A stretch of DNA of 64,000 nt from Buddleja alternifolia (taxonomy: Eukaryota > Streptophyta > Magnoliopsida > Lamiales > Scrophulariaceae): positions 8,929,246 to 8,993,245 of the forward strand of contig CM033402.1 in the NCBI GenBank assembly GCA_019426215.1. The letters are read 5' to 3'. Of the stretch, positions 52,134 through 63,892 are shown in pieces (the first letter of the stretch is position 1; the number at the start of each line of letters is the position of its first letter). The notes under the pieces were generated by a model, which saw only the letters and a list, made by a program, of their open reading frames with translations, had not been told where the DNA came from and ran no database searches. Made by a program: the position numbers and the translations under genes.

Positions 52134-52506
52134 CGCGAAATGCAATATGTGCAAGTGAATTTCAAATAGACATATAAGTGTTTTCCAAATGGACGGGTGA
52201 TATATCCATAAATACATTTTTTGACTGGATCCATTGCAACAAATAGACATATATGTATTTCAAAGAGCAAAATGATCATTTTTCGGCTACTTTTGAAATT
52301 GAGAAAATTTCAACTCTGATAAACAAAATTACAATTTTTGATAAAATTTCAAAAGTCTATTCGATTAAGTTTTAGACTCTATTTGTACACCAATTGGGAC
52401 CAATAATTTCAATCTATGGACAACATTCTCAGTTATTGGAGTCCACTTACTTTCAAATAATACTTTGAGTATTTACACCTTTAATGATCACCTGTTTGGG
52501 CTCATG

Positions 52507-52919
52507 CACTGCAAGTCTGCAACACATAACAATATTAGTGATAAACTTTAAGTAACAATTTAAAAGTGATAATAATTTCGTTTTTGTCACAAGAATGATA
52601 TTTAGTGACAAGAATTCTTTTTAATTAGTTTAGTAACATAAATTTAGTGACAACACAAATAGCGTGACAATTATATTTTTTGTCATTAAGCTGTTACTAT
52701 GGAGGTGTCACTAATTGTCAATAATGACAACAATTTACTTGTCACTAATTATCAAGAATGACACTTTTTTACACAATTCTTGTCACTACTAAACTTGTGA
52801 ATGCTATTTAATTTTTGTGATAAAACAAATTTTCTTGTAACGTAATATTTATAATTAGTGACAACTTTTACTTTGTTAGTTCATATTTTGCCACTAATTA
52901 AGCATCATTTTTTATAGTG
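52507..52919. mobile_element. Small CACTA-like element or terminal fragment
   Basis: The right end (reversed) begins CACTATAAAAAATGATGC, the typical CACTA terminus. Many subterminal copies of TTAGTGACAA or its complement TTGTCACTAA fall at about 52590, 52645, 52705, 52735, 52785 and 52855, as expected for transposase-binding repeats. The left end is less certain (CACTGCAAG at 52507), and no matching 3-bp TSD was found. It has no transposase. Confidence 0.68.
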
Positions 52920-54920
52920 ATTAATCGTTCAGTTATTAAATTTTGTTGTCTATATGAAAAATCAGCATTGCTCGAACGCGCCCATGAAAACAGTCTTGCA
53001 TTAAAGATGCCTATGAGCACATTTATTTTTCTAGAAAAACCTTATCTATTTCAAGGTAAAAGATACGGGAAAATTCTAACCTGTTCCCGGCTCGATCACA
53101 TCCAAGTATAATTCAGGGAAAATTCTAACTCGCTCCCGGCTCGATCACATCCAAGTATAATTCACGAAATGAGTGATTAATCATATGACAAATGTAATAC
53201 ACTCTCCTTGTGAAATACCCTTGGATGTAACTGAGTCGGGAGTAGATTGAAATTTTTCGAAGATACGGTATCTATGCAAATTTCAGTATGCTCTTACCTC
53301 GATTCTTTATTTTCTTTCTAAATAATAATAAGTACCTGGCATTGGAGGGGTTATGTCGGGAACCACCCGATATGTTCTTCGCCATTCGTAATTACGTGTG
53401 ATCCACCCGATATGTTCTTTTGGAATATTCCATTCTAGGTATGGTGCACATATTAAGTAATAAATGAGAAGCAAGGGTGCACAAATGTCATATAATAGGG
53501 TGCAAAGTGCACAATTTTTTACAAATTCGGACGGAATATTCCAAAAGATTTCACCATGGATGGTCAAATGGATTTAAGTGTCACAGTTGACAAAAAATAG
53601 ATAATCGAATGTTAAAATTAATAGGTTAGAGACTAAAGTTCTATCAACAGTATAAGTTGAGATTCAGCTTTTTACCTAATTTGAATGCTTTACACTAAAT
53701 AAGCCATTTGAATCCTTTTAAAATCTTTTAATATTCAGTGGGTGAATTTGGACAAACTGCCTCCATAAAACAGTGCAGGGCAATATTTGCTTTCCAATAA
53801 GTTAAACATCAAAATCAATGTGGGCCTCTAACATATGATGAATAGTATATTCAAAGGACATTAATTTCATAATTAAGAGTAGAAAACTAATATTTGCTTT
53901 ACGCAAGAGAATTCTCAATTTCATACATTATTAATACAAATTGACGTACATAGGAATGACATTTTCATATTTTCAAATTATGGTTCTTTAACTTTTCTAC
54001 CGATGAAAAAGAATTAAAATTACAATTAAAAATTGATAAAAAGGGACAATCTATTCCTTTATCAAAATTTTTCTGCGTTAGATCAAATTTTGACGAATTC
54101 ATATTTGGTACCTAGTAACGATGTAGCTGGTAATGCCATAAGAGATAACTCTCACGCATGCATTACTTTGTCTCATAGGTTCAAGAGGTGAATTTAATGC
54201 ACGCAACACTTTGTCCTTCTTAGTACTTAGCCCTCTTCTTGTCTGCGAAGAGGCTCTGATACCATTTCTCACATCCTAGGCCCTCAGCCCACTAAATGGG
54301 TTAAAAAATTAGACTCTAAATCACTTCTACAAAAAGGATTTCTAATGGATGCACATAACTTTTTTGAACAATGCTTTGTTCGGTACTTATTGCATATGGG
54401 ACACCGAATGAACTACAAATTAAAATAAAGTATCCGGAGTGTTTGTATTTAGCCTAATTCTGATACCAATAGAAATGGCTATCTAGAAGCTTAAACTTTT
54501 GAAAAAGAAAAGCATTTAATATATGTAATTAATTCTTTAACATATTAATAAGCATCTATAGAATCCTTCCGATCTCTAGATAAATACATATACATATATA
54601 TATATATACATATACATATATATATATACATATACATATACATATAGGGACCCTATATATATATATAAATACACACACAGATGCTGTTGTAAAATCCACA
54701 ACAAAAAGAAATGAAAAGGTGAAGTTTCATGGACAAGTCTCAGCATGAAGAGTAATAATCAACTGATAAAGGCATCCATCTACTGCACTTGTCTCCTACT
54801 TAATCTTGGCCCCTAAGACTTTCATTTTATCCGACTGTGAGTAGGTGAACAATTATTGTCTACTCGGGCAGGAAAACTTCCATTCCAAGCACCACATCTC
54901 AAGAATAAATAAAAATTGAT
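52920..54920. other. Intergenic, no gene; short tandem duplications
   Basis: A nearly exact 49-bp tandem pair (GGGAAAATTCTAAC...CTCCCGGCTCGATCACATCC...) at about 53069-53166, two copies of CCACCCGATATGTTCTT near 53365 and 53404, and a TA/CATA microsatellite at 54588-54668. No coding potential supported. Confidence 0.55.
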
Positions 54921-54935
54921 CAATTGAGACCCTTC

Positions 54936-55128
54936 TTTTTTTTTTCTTTTTTTTGGTAGACCAAAGTTTAAGTAGGGCAGCTCCGGTCATCTTCCAGGGC
55001 CAAGGCATCGAACTCACCAATACTACCCTCCCTCATGTCGGCAGAGAGAATCAAACTCAGAATCAAACTCACATCCTTCTGATAGGAAGTGGCCCGTCCT
55101 TACCAATTGAATCAGTGGGTATTGGCAC
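54936..55128 (-). mobile_element. SINE (tRNA-derived type) in reverse orientation
   Basis: Exact 15-bp TSD CAATTGAGACCCTTC at 54921-54935 and 55129-55143. On the plus strand the insert starts with a long T-rich run (poly(A) tail of the minus-strand element). At the other end, read on the minus strand, are an A-box-like TTGGTAAGGACGG and a B-box-like GTTTGATTCTC, the internal pol III promoter parts of tRNA-derived SINEs. Length is about 190 bp including tail. It looks complete. Confidence 0.88.
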
Positions 55129-55143
55129 CAATTGAGACCCTTC

Positions 55144-56918
55144 AACAAATACTGTCTATAGAATTATGTTTAATTTTGTTACTTTAATTTATTGGAGGAT
55201 TTTTTAGGGTCTTGGTAGTGTTTTTCTTTTGGGTGAATCTCTAATTAATAGTTTGAAATTTATGATTTTTTTAAGAATAAGTCTCAAGATAAATGTCCAA
55301 TATATAGAGTACTGTTGTTGTATGGATTCATCACCCTTTTTTTATCATTTCTTTAATTTTGATAAGAAGTAAGCGCAATAAATGCAATTGCTTGGCTTTG
55401 TATGATGCTTATCATAACAAAATAATATCTTACAATAGATATTACTTTCTAATTTATATTTATATCTCTAATAAAGTGCCGATAATAAAGGGGTAGCCAC
55501 AACAATGTATACTGTTTTTTTCTAATTTATGACTTGTAGACATAAATTACAAGTCATAAATTAGAAAGATGTCATATATTGTTTATGACATACATTGTTT
55601 TCCTAACTACAAGTTGTAGTTAGGAATATGTCATATAATACCTACTTAAGAAAATAGTGGATTCACCAGAAGAGTCCCGTTAGAAAGATACTAGCTAGAA
55701 ATATGGATGCGTTTGGATTCATTTCTCAATTAATAAGTCTATTTGAAAAGTATTTGAACGATGGACTTTTCAAAATTGACATTTTAAAAAAATAATTTTA
55801 AAAATATAAATTGTTTAGCAAAATTACAGTTAAGTGACTTCTTATAGAAGTGGTGGGGAAAAAAGTCCAAAAATCACTAATATGGACTTCTTCAAAATAG
55901 ACTTTTGGAGACGTGGTTTATTTCGAAAAGTCCATTTAAGTAAAAATTTTACAAATATACTTTCCGCAAATATATGTGCTGCAAATATTTGTAAGGCCAA
56001 TTGCGGAAGGACAAAAATTACTCTCGAAATTGTCACAAAATAATATTGTTCCATTTGCTATAGTATAAAATCAAACTCTGCAATCTTTTGAATAATTATT
56101 AGATTAATTCTTTTAATAGTTGTGCCACTACTAAATTTTCAAATCTTATTACCGTGGTGTTAATTGATATAATTCAATAAATTTTTCCTTTTAACTAATT
56201 TTAAGAAAAATAATCGTATTAACTGGTCAAAGATTTTTCATTGGCTCTCCGATGCTTAAGTCAAAGATTTTATACAGAAAATCATTAAGAGCTTAATTGT
56301 GGGGGCGCAAAACAAATGGCATATTATGAGGTTACTACTTGGGGTATTTATAAATGTTTGTAAACCCTAACGTCCCGTGACTATATATCCACATTGGACT
56401 GTTAGATTCTTAGATGAATTTAGGTCACCATGATTCCGAGTAATGTTTTGGATCCTGATCAATAGGTCGGGTCGGATCTTGATAACCCACGTGTAAAACA
56501 AGCGCATCTTCATTCTGTTTGGACATTTTAACATTTTTGTAGAGCGATGTTTCGATCATTCTTAGGATTGTACATTACTTGTTCTATCAAAGAAACCATT
56601 TATTTGGTGAGGGAGGGGAGACAAATATTTAATTGATTATGCATTATACAACAAAATAAAGTAAATTATCCTTCACTTTCTCGTTATAATTAGGACATTG
56701 GGACACGACTTGGTCATTACTCTCATTGCAAGATTTGTATTTAAAGTAAGCAAAGATAGCTTTCGCACCTTTAAAAGCTAGCATTCCTCTTAAGCATCTC
56801 TAACCAGTGGGAAAAAAGTGAGAAACACATCATTTGACAACACAACACCAAAAAGCAAAAGATCAACATTGAACAACAACTAAAGGAATCCTAGGACATA
56901 TTGAAGTTTTGATCAGAA
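55144..56918. other. Spacer upstream of the golgin gene; paired perfect hairpins
   Basis: Holds two perfect palindromic stems (55519-55567 and 55600-55626, see findings) and AT-rich sequence. The phrase GGATGCGTTTGGATTC near 55702 is often the end of a plant MITE, but no partner end was found. No gene supported. The golgin promoter and leader should occupy the last few hundred bases. Confidence 0.5.
55519..55626. repeat. Two perfect inverted repeats in tandem
   Basis: Stem 1: 55519-55538 pairs perfectly with 55548-55567 (20 bp, 9-nt loop). Stem 2: 55600-55612 pairs perfectly with 55614-55626 (13 bp, 1-nt centre). Both are followed by a similar ATGTCATAT phrase. Could be parts of a small foldback element. 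Confidence 0.85.
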
Positions 56919-59900
56919 ATGACTACACAGAAACAACAGCAAATGTTGGAGCCACAAGAAATGGTGCGGATAAAGAATTCTGGGATGATCAACGGTCATG
57001 ATTATGTGGGGAGCCCTTTGATGAATGAAGATAGAGATGAGGAGATGACGAGGTCTGCTTTGACCGCGTTTCATGCTAAGGAAGAAGAGATTGAGAGGAA
57101 GAAGAGTGAGGTCAGGGAGAAAATTCAGGCTCAATTAGGCCGAGTTGAGGAGGAAACGAAGCGCTTGGCTGAAATTCGCGAAGTAAGTTTAAATGAATTA
57201 GTACATTTATTCCATGTTTTGTAGTAAAAACTCTTGTATGCATCAAGTGTGAAAATATCAAACGGTCTGAATTATGCACGAAATCATATGGTGAATCCAG
57301 GGAATCGAACCATAGCTATTGATCTTTATACTCATATTTGTGACATTATCTTCTTTTTCTGTCTTTTGAAATCTTTAGCCCAACTGGTATGTTTATGAGA
57401 CTGTAATCACGAGTTCATCTTTGAGCAGTAGTGGCTACAACTCAATTGCATTCTCTTATAATTAAAAAGAATTGCTACGCTGGTGTAGTCCTATGTTTTC
57501 TATTTTTATTTTATTAATAAAAGTTGAGAGTGGGTTATCGTTATTTCTTGTTGCACTATTTTCTTAACAATATTTTTCTCATTTTTGGCCCTTAAATTGT
57601 GATTTCTTCAAGAGTTTTCATTTGTTGCAAAAATCTTGATTCTACACTTTTAATGGACAACATTGGTTGATTTAGTTTTATTTTTGGTAAATTATAATCT
57701 AGTAGGAGCTTGAAGGTTTGAGTGATCCAAAGAGGAAGGAAGTTTCAATGATCCGCAAGAGGATTGACCTGCTTAATCGAGACTTAAAGACAATGGGATT
57801 AAGTTGTCAAAAGAAGGTAAAATTGGAAAGCTAAAAGGCTTGTTACAAAATTAATATTGTTTTGCGTATTTCGTTCAAATCAAACTAATCCATGGTGAGA
57901 AATAGAGAATTTTATTATAGTAGATAAAGAGGCACAAATAAAATTCAAAATTAAGATGGTAAAAAGAGGGCCCCTTTAGTCGTGATTTTAGGGTTTACGA
58001 GCATCTCTAATGTGTAGCACAAAAATTGTACAACTTTTGTGTAGTTTTTGTGCAGTTACCGTAATAGCTTCCAATGTACTGCACCATTTTTCACACAAAA
58101 AGTATATTTCTTAGAATATTCCTTTTTACACCATATACTATTTATTATATTTTACAAATAACACCCAACTTTAAGTTTTTTGTTGCGTATTCATCCAAGT
58201 AAATATATTGTGTTCTTTTATAATATTACACAACAGTATTTTTGCTATTTAATTTGTTTCAATAATTATTTAATAATAACAATAATTAAAATTTAATTTA
58301 AATCTACTTTTATATTTCGTAAATTAAATTAAAAATTTACACAATATATAAAGGCCCGGTTTACAATTTATATATTACATAAAACAAAAATTTGATGAAG
58401 GAGACATACAAAACAAATATTAATTAGCATTAATACAACGTTTAAAATGATGAGAAAATCTGTTCAACGGTTAGGATGTTGACGAAATTTATCCAACGGT
58501 TGAGATTGGGATAAGATTTTAGATAAGATTCGGATGATGATAATATCCATCCAACGTTTAAAATGATGAGGAAATTCGGCCAACGGTTAAGATGTTGAGG
58601 AAATCTATCCAACGGTTAAAATGATGAGGAAATCCGTCCAATGGTTAGGATTCGAACCCAGGACCTCTCACATAAAGTGGGAGGTGGATACCACCAGACC
58701 AACAGGTCTTTGGTGATGTCTTTACAATTGTTTTGTCATAAGAAGTGCATTTTTTTGTAGTGTCAGTCCAACGTTTTAGATTTTGAGAAAATCCATCCAA
58801 TGGTCAAGAGATTGAGATACGATTTTTTGATGAGATTGAGATAAGATTTTGGATGAGATTTTTGTCTTTATATTCAAGTTACCATTTTATTCCATCGCAT
58901 TACCTTTCAATTTCTATTACTACTACATTTTTTGCTCTAATAACTTTTGAAAAAATGTCTTCTCGATCAACTAGTTATTGTAGTGAGGAAGATATTCTTT
59001 TATGTCAACTTTTCTTGTATATTTTTCAAGATCCAAATTACGGGTATATCCAGACTAAAACTAGGTTATAGTCTCGAGTAACTCAAGCATACAATGAGTC
59101 AAAAGATGCGTTTGTGGAGGATCGTAGCCTAAGATCTTTAGAATCTCGGTTTAAAGCAATAAAGAAGTGTGTGCGAAGATTAATTCAATGCATCAAGAAA
59201 ATGAAGCTCTTTAATCCCAGCGGGGCATCAAAATAGCTCCATTGGAGTGGCAAAACAGGTTCACTCACTATATCTTGTTCTAATGCCTCGCTGAGATTAA
59301 AGAGCTCCATTTTCTTGATGCACTGAATTAATATTCGAACACCTTTCTCTATTGCTTTAAATCGAGATTCTAAAGATCTTAGGCTACGATCCTCCATAGA
59401 TGCATCTTTTGACTCATGTATGCTTGAGTCACTCAAGACCATAACATATTTTTAGTCTGGCATTTACCCGTAATTGGATCTTGAGAAATATCCAAGAAAA
59501 GTTGACATAAAAGAATATCTTCCTAACTATGATAATTAGTTGATCGAGAAGACATATTTTTGGAAGTTATTAGAGCAAAAAATATAGTAGCAATATTAGT
59601 AGTAATAGAAATTGAAAGGTAATGTGATGGTATAAAAATGGTAACTTGAATATATAGACAAAAGTCTCATCCAAAATCTTATCTCAATCTCATCCAAAAA
59701 TCTTATCTCAATCTATTGGCTGTTGGATGGATTCCCTCAATATCCGAACTGTTAGACGTATTTTCTCATCATCTTAACCATTGGATGGATATTATCATCA
59801 TTCGAATCTTATTCAAAATCTTATCTCAATCTCACCCATTGGATGGATTTTCTCAACATCCTACCCTTTGGACGGATTTTCTCATCATTTTTAATCGTTG

Positions 59901-62900
59901 GATGGATATTATTGTCATCCAAATCTAATCCCAATCTCAACCGTTGGATGGATTTCCTCAACATCTTGATCGTTGGACGAATTTCTTCATCATTTTAACC
60001 GTTGGATGGATATTATCATCATTCGAATCTTATCCAAAATCTTATCCTAATCTCAACCGTTGGATGGATTTTCTCAATATCTTAACTGTTGGACGGATTT
60101 TCTCATCATTTTAACCGTTTTATTAATGTTAATTAATCAATATAATGTTTGTTTTGTATGTTCCTTTATCAAATTTTATTTTATGTAATATATAAATTGT
60201 AAACCCGGCCTTTATATATTGTGTAAATTTTTAAATTAAAACGAAATATCAAAATAGATTTAAATTAAATTTTAATTATTTATTATTATTAAATAATTAT
60301 TTAAACAAATTAAATAACAAAAATATTGTTGTATAATATTATAAAACAACACAATATATTTACTTGGATAAATACGTAACAAAACATTTAAAGTTGAGTG
60401 TTATTTGTATAATATGATAAATAATATAAATGAGGTGTAAAAAGAAATATTCTAGGAAATATACTTTTTGTGTGAAAAATGGTGCAGTACATTGCTATTA
60501 CTGTAGCTACACAAAAATTGCACCATTTTTGTGCTACACATTGGAGATGCTCTAAGACATACTATAATAACTAATAAGTCTCCCTTCACTAATTTACCTT
60601 GTGACTTGTGAAAATTTTAATATCCATTTTTGATTAAATTTTATTATGAATTAATACAAATCAATTTATGCTTTCAATCAAATTTATGCTTTCATAAATA
60701 TTTGTATGATGTATAAAAATTGTTGTAGGATTCATCGTAATTATAGAAAAATTGCTATTTTATTTTTTATTCTTACTTCATAGGAAAAAGAATACAAAGA
60801 AGCATTGGAGGCATTCAATGATAAGAACAGGGAAAAGGGTCAGCTGGTTGCCAAACTAGTGGAGGTAAAATCCACGTTTTCTTTTCATAAAATAACTATC
60901 CGTAATAAAATAGAAATATTGAGATTATGCAATTCACTCGTTTTTGTTATATAAATAATTATTTAATAGTGACCTATTTTTATCTGAAATAGCTAACGTA
61001 ATTCAGTTTAAGCTAATTAACAATATATGTAGAATTTGAGTAAACAAATTAACATTTCCATGTCTATATATTTTCTCAATCTATGATTATTATCCATCAC
61101 TTTAATTTTTTTTTAATGATTATATTACTAAATTTAACCTTCACATGAGACTGTCAATGAGCCCAAACCGATTCGAAACTCGTAAGCTTGACTTTATAAT
61201 TTTCAAATCGAGCCTTATGCGAGCCGAGCCCAAACCCGAAAATAAGGCTTGAATTTGAATTCAAACCGAGTGTGATCAGGAGTAGGCTCGACTTGAATTG
61301 AGTTTGGGCTCGTAAAATAGAGAATATATGTATATACATATGTTCTATATACACATACACAAATAAAATAGAATATTGTTTTGTAAACAATTCCAGATTA
61401 CATACAAAATATCAAGATTTTAAATTAAGGAAAACATTTTTAAAATCAATCAACATTTAATTATAAAATTTCCTAACCTAAAACACTATACCCAACAAAT
61501 TAAAAAAGTAAAGTAATATCACTTTAAACTTAATGACTGTATCCAGTACAAACATATGACAATTCACATAATTTGACAATGGAGAATTGCTAGCTTTTGT
61601 ATTCATATTTTTTTCCATTTATTTCTACTCACAATTCAGAACACAAGCAATTTTTTATAAGTAAGTTTATCATATATCTTATAATAATATTTTTCAATTT
61701 CGAATAATGTGTGGAACATATATTTTAATTTATTTGTGTAAAGATTTGCAATATAAATAAGACCTTTCTTTTAGTTAATATTTGTCATTAGAGCATGGAT
61801 GATTTTAATTTTTTTTTTTTTTATGTTTTTGAGACTATTATTTTTTAATTTATATATTAGATTTACTTTTTTACTTATAGTTTTTCGAAAGAAAATAAAT
61901 TGGGGCTAGCTCGGACTCGGCTCAAAGCTCGTATTAATTTTCAAGCCGAGCTTGAGCTTTGAGAAAAAATAAAAAAAAACAAATTCAATACTTGACAATA
62001 AAAGCTCGCATAGTATCAAGCCGAGCATGAGCCTTACCAGGCTCGGCTCGCTCAACTTGATTAACAAGCCTACCTTCACATATTATTATATTTAGATTAG
62101 GTTAATAAAATTTAATACCTATAAATGGAAATTTTCTCATAGTGTTCATCAAAATTTGATTTCAATTTTACTAACTATGAATGAGTAAATTATGTAATAA
62201 TAAGTAGGGAAATTCACACCAATGGTCCCCCATGTGGACACATTGTGTCACTTTAGTCCCTCATGTCAAAAAATTAGCACTTTCGTCCCTCATGTCATTA
62301 AATTGTATCATGTTGGTCCCTCTTTTCAATTTTCTCCACAAATGCAGGGGCATTTTCGTCCTTTAACCTTTATTTTTGGGATATTCACTCAAATTGTGTC
62401 ACTTTATAATTTAGTTGTGCGCGTCTTCACGAGAAAATTCATAACTCATTGTAGAAAGCTCAGATTCATGAACCGTTTTATTCCCATGAAACTAGACACA
62501 TAGGTCAATCCACACGTATATCCCACATAATCAGGAGAACTCTAGAACAATGCAGTTTTGTATTCAAAGTTAGATAAAAATCTATCGGCCGTACAGGCAG
62601 CTGTGCGCGTCTTCACGAGAAAATTCATAACTTATTGTAGAAAGCTCAGATTTATGAATCGTTTTATTTCCATGAAACTAGACACATAGGTCTATCCACG
62701 AATATATCCCACATAATTAGGAAAACTCTAGAACAAAGCAGGTTTGTATTCAAAATTAGCTAGAAATCTGTCGGCTGTGCAGACAGCTGTGCGCGTCTTC
62801 ACTAGAAAATTCATAACTCATTGTCGAAAGTTCGGATTCATGAACCGTTTTATTCCTATGAAACTAGACACATAGGCCTATCCACTCGTATATCCCACAT

Positions 62901-63892
62901 AGTTATGAGAACTCTATAACAAAGCAGGTTTGTATTCAAAATTAGCTAAAAATCTGTTGGCTGTGCAGACAGCTGTGCGCGTCTTCACGAGAAAAATCAT
63001 AACTCATTGTGGAAAGCTCGGATTCATGAATCGTTTTATTCCCATGAAACTAGATACATAGGTCTATCCACACGTATATCTCACATAATTAGGAGAACTC
63101 TAGACAAAGCAGGTTTGTATTCCAAAAATTAGCTAAAAATCTGTCGGCTGTGCAGACAGCTGTGCGCGTCTTCACGAGAAAATTCATAACTCATTGTAGA
63201 AAGCTTGGATTCATTAACCGTTTTATTCCCATGAAACTAGATACATAGGACTATCCACGCGTATATCCCACATAATCAAGAGAACTCTAGAACAATGCAG
63301 TTTTGTATTCAAAGTTAGCTAAAAATCTGTCAGTTGTGCAGATAATTGTGCGCGTCTTCACGAGAAAATTCGTAACTCATTGTAGAAAGTTCGGATTCAT
63401 GAATCGTTTTCTTCCCATGAAACTAGACACATAGGTCTATGCATACATATATCACACATAATTAGGAGACGTCTAGAACAAATCAGTTTTATATTCAAAG
63501 TTAGCTAAATGAAATTGAAAAGAGGGAGCAACATGAGGCACTAAAGTGACGAAAATGTCCCTGCATTTGTGGAGAAAATTGAAAAGAGGGACCAACATGA
63601 TACAATTTAATGACATGAGGGACGAAAGTGCTAATTTCTTGACATGAGGGACTAAAGTGACACAATGTGTCCACATGAGGGACCATTGGTGTGAATTTCC
63701 CTAATAAGTATGTTCTGTATTAATATTCTTTTCATAAAGCCAACATTATCTGTTTTAGCACGGGATTACAAGTACCAATTTTAATGCTTCACATTTTCTT
63801 ACCGAATCATTGGGCAGCTCGTAACTGAAAGCGAGAAATTGAGACTGAAAAGGCTGGAGGAGCTTGGCAAGAACATTGATTCCCTTCGCTAA
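56919..63892 (+). CDS. RAB6-interacting golgin-like coiled-coil protein (DUF662)
   Basis: Four coding exons, 56919-57182, 57706-57816, 60784-60864 and 63818-63892, all in phase 0 with GT-AG junctions, give 176 aa ending SLR*. The order of motifs matches the plant DUF662 family (annotated RAB6-interacting golgins): MTRSALTAFHAKEEEIERKK, QLGRVEEETKRLAEIRE, ELEGLSDPKRKEVSMIRKRID, CQKKEKEYKEALEAFNDKNREK and LVTESEKLRLKRLEELGKNIDSLR. Nearly the whole protein after residue 45 is charged heptad sequence, a long coiled coil with no membrane segment, so a peripheral Golgi or trafficking adaptor is likely from family annotation. Introns 2 (about 3 kb) and 3 (about 3 kb) are filled with large TEs; exons are untouched. 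The 3'UTR runs to the window edge. The short ORF after exon 1 into intron 1 is an artefact. Confidence 0.93.
57999..60552. mobile_element. 2.55-kb giant foldback of a PIF/Harbinger-type element in golgin intron 2
   Basis: Ends GAGCATCTCTAATGTGTAGC and (reversed) GAGCATCTCCAATGTGTAGC open two inverted arms of about 1.2 kb meeting near 59227-59285. Along both arms the same landmarks recur in mirror order: AAAGGCCCGGTTTAC / GTAAACCCGGCCTTT, arrays of CCAACGGTT / AACCGTTGG, and an ORF start MSSRSTSYCSEEDILLCQLFL. The ORF continues with RSLRSLESRFKAI and LFNPSGAS/LFNLSEA, the pattern of the Myb/SANT-like ORF1 partner protein of plant Harbinger elements. Both ORF copies are broken by stops or frameshifts. 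No Harbinger DDE transposase is present. TSD is unclear (only TA shared). A SINE-like insert sits in the left arm. Confidence 0.85.
58640..58770 (-). mobile_element. tRNA-like SINE remnant in the left foldback arm
   Basis: On the minus strand there is an A-box TGGTCTGGTGG (58701-58691) and, about 33 nt on, a perfect B-box GGTTCGAATCC (58658-58648), the internal pol III promoter. I did not find this block in the mirror-image arm, so it probably inserted after the palindrome formed. No poly(A) tail is visible, and a cloverleaf cannot be closed (the T-stem pairs poorly), so it is a SINE remnant rather than a tRNA gene. Element edges are approximate. Confidence 0.65.
61147..62071. mobile_element. 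925-bp non-autonomous hAT-like element in golgin intron 3
   Basis: Exact direct repeats ACCTTCACAT (61137-61146 and 62072-62081). Inverted ends are imperfect: left GAGACTGTCAATGAGCC, right (reversed) TAGGCTTGTTAATCAAG, each followed by GAGCC/GAGCTCG-rich subterminal sequence on both sides (TCGAGCC, GCGAGCCGAGCC, GGCTCGGCTCG). AT-rich interior without transposase. The TSD is slightly longer than the usual 8 bp, perhaps by chance. Confidence 0.75.
62207..63701. mobile_element. 1.5-kb Mutator-like element enclosing a 186-bp tandem array
   Basis: Exact 9-bp TSD TAATAAGTA (62198-62206 and 63702-63710). Inverted ends of about 155 bp match closely: GGGAAATTCACACCAATGGTCC...ACACATTGTGTC...TTAGTCCCTCATGTC...AAATGCAGGG(G/A)CATTTTCGTC. 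The inner part is six tandem copies of a 186-bp unit. No transposase. It sits in golgin intron 3. Confidence 0.93.
62417..63508. repeat. Six-copy 186-bp tandem array inside the Mutator-like element
   Basis: Units start GTGCGCGTCTTCACGAG at 62417, 62603, 62789, 62975, 63162 and 63348; spacing is 186, 186, 186, 187, 186. Each holds AAATTCATAACTCATTGT, CGTTTTATTCCCATGAAAC and TATCCCACATAAT. The last unit stops at about 160 bp. Copies differ by scattered substitutions only, so expansion was recent or homogenised. Confidence 0.95.

Noticed and set aside
58648..58701. A tRNA gene (perfect B box and good A box)
   Set aside because: The T-stem and acceptor stem do not pair, and no clear anticodon arm forms; it fits a SINE remnant better.
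59185..59442. An 85-codon minus-strand ORF as an independent gene
   Set aside because: It is the mirror copy of the Harbinger ORF1 fragment in the right arm of the foldback element.
62417..63508. A CRISPR-like array
   Set aside because: The whole 186-bp unit is repeated, with no unique spacers, and the context is a plant transposon in an intron.
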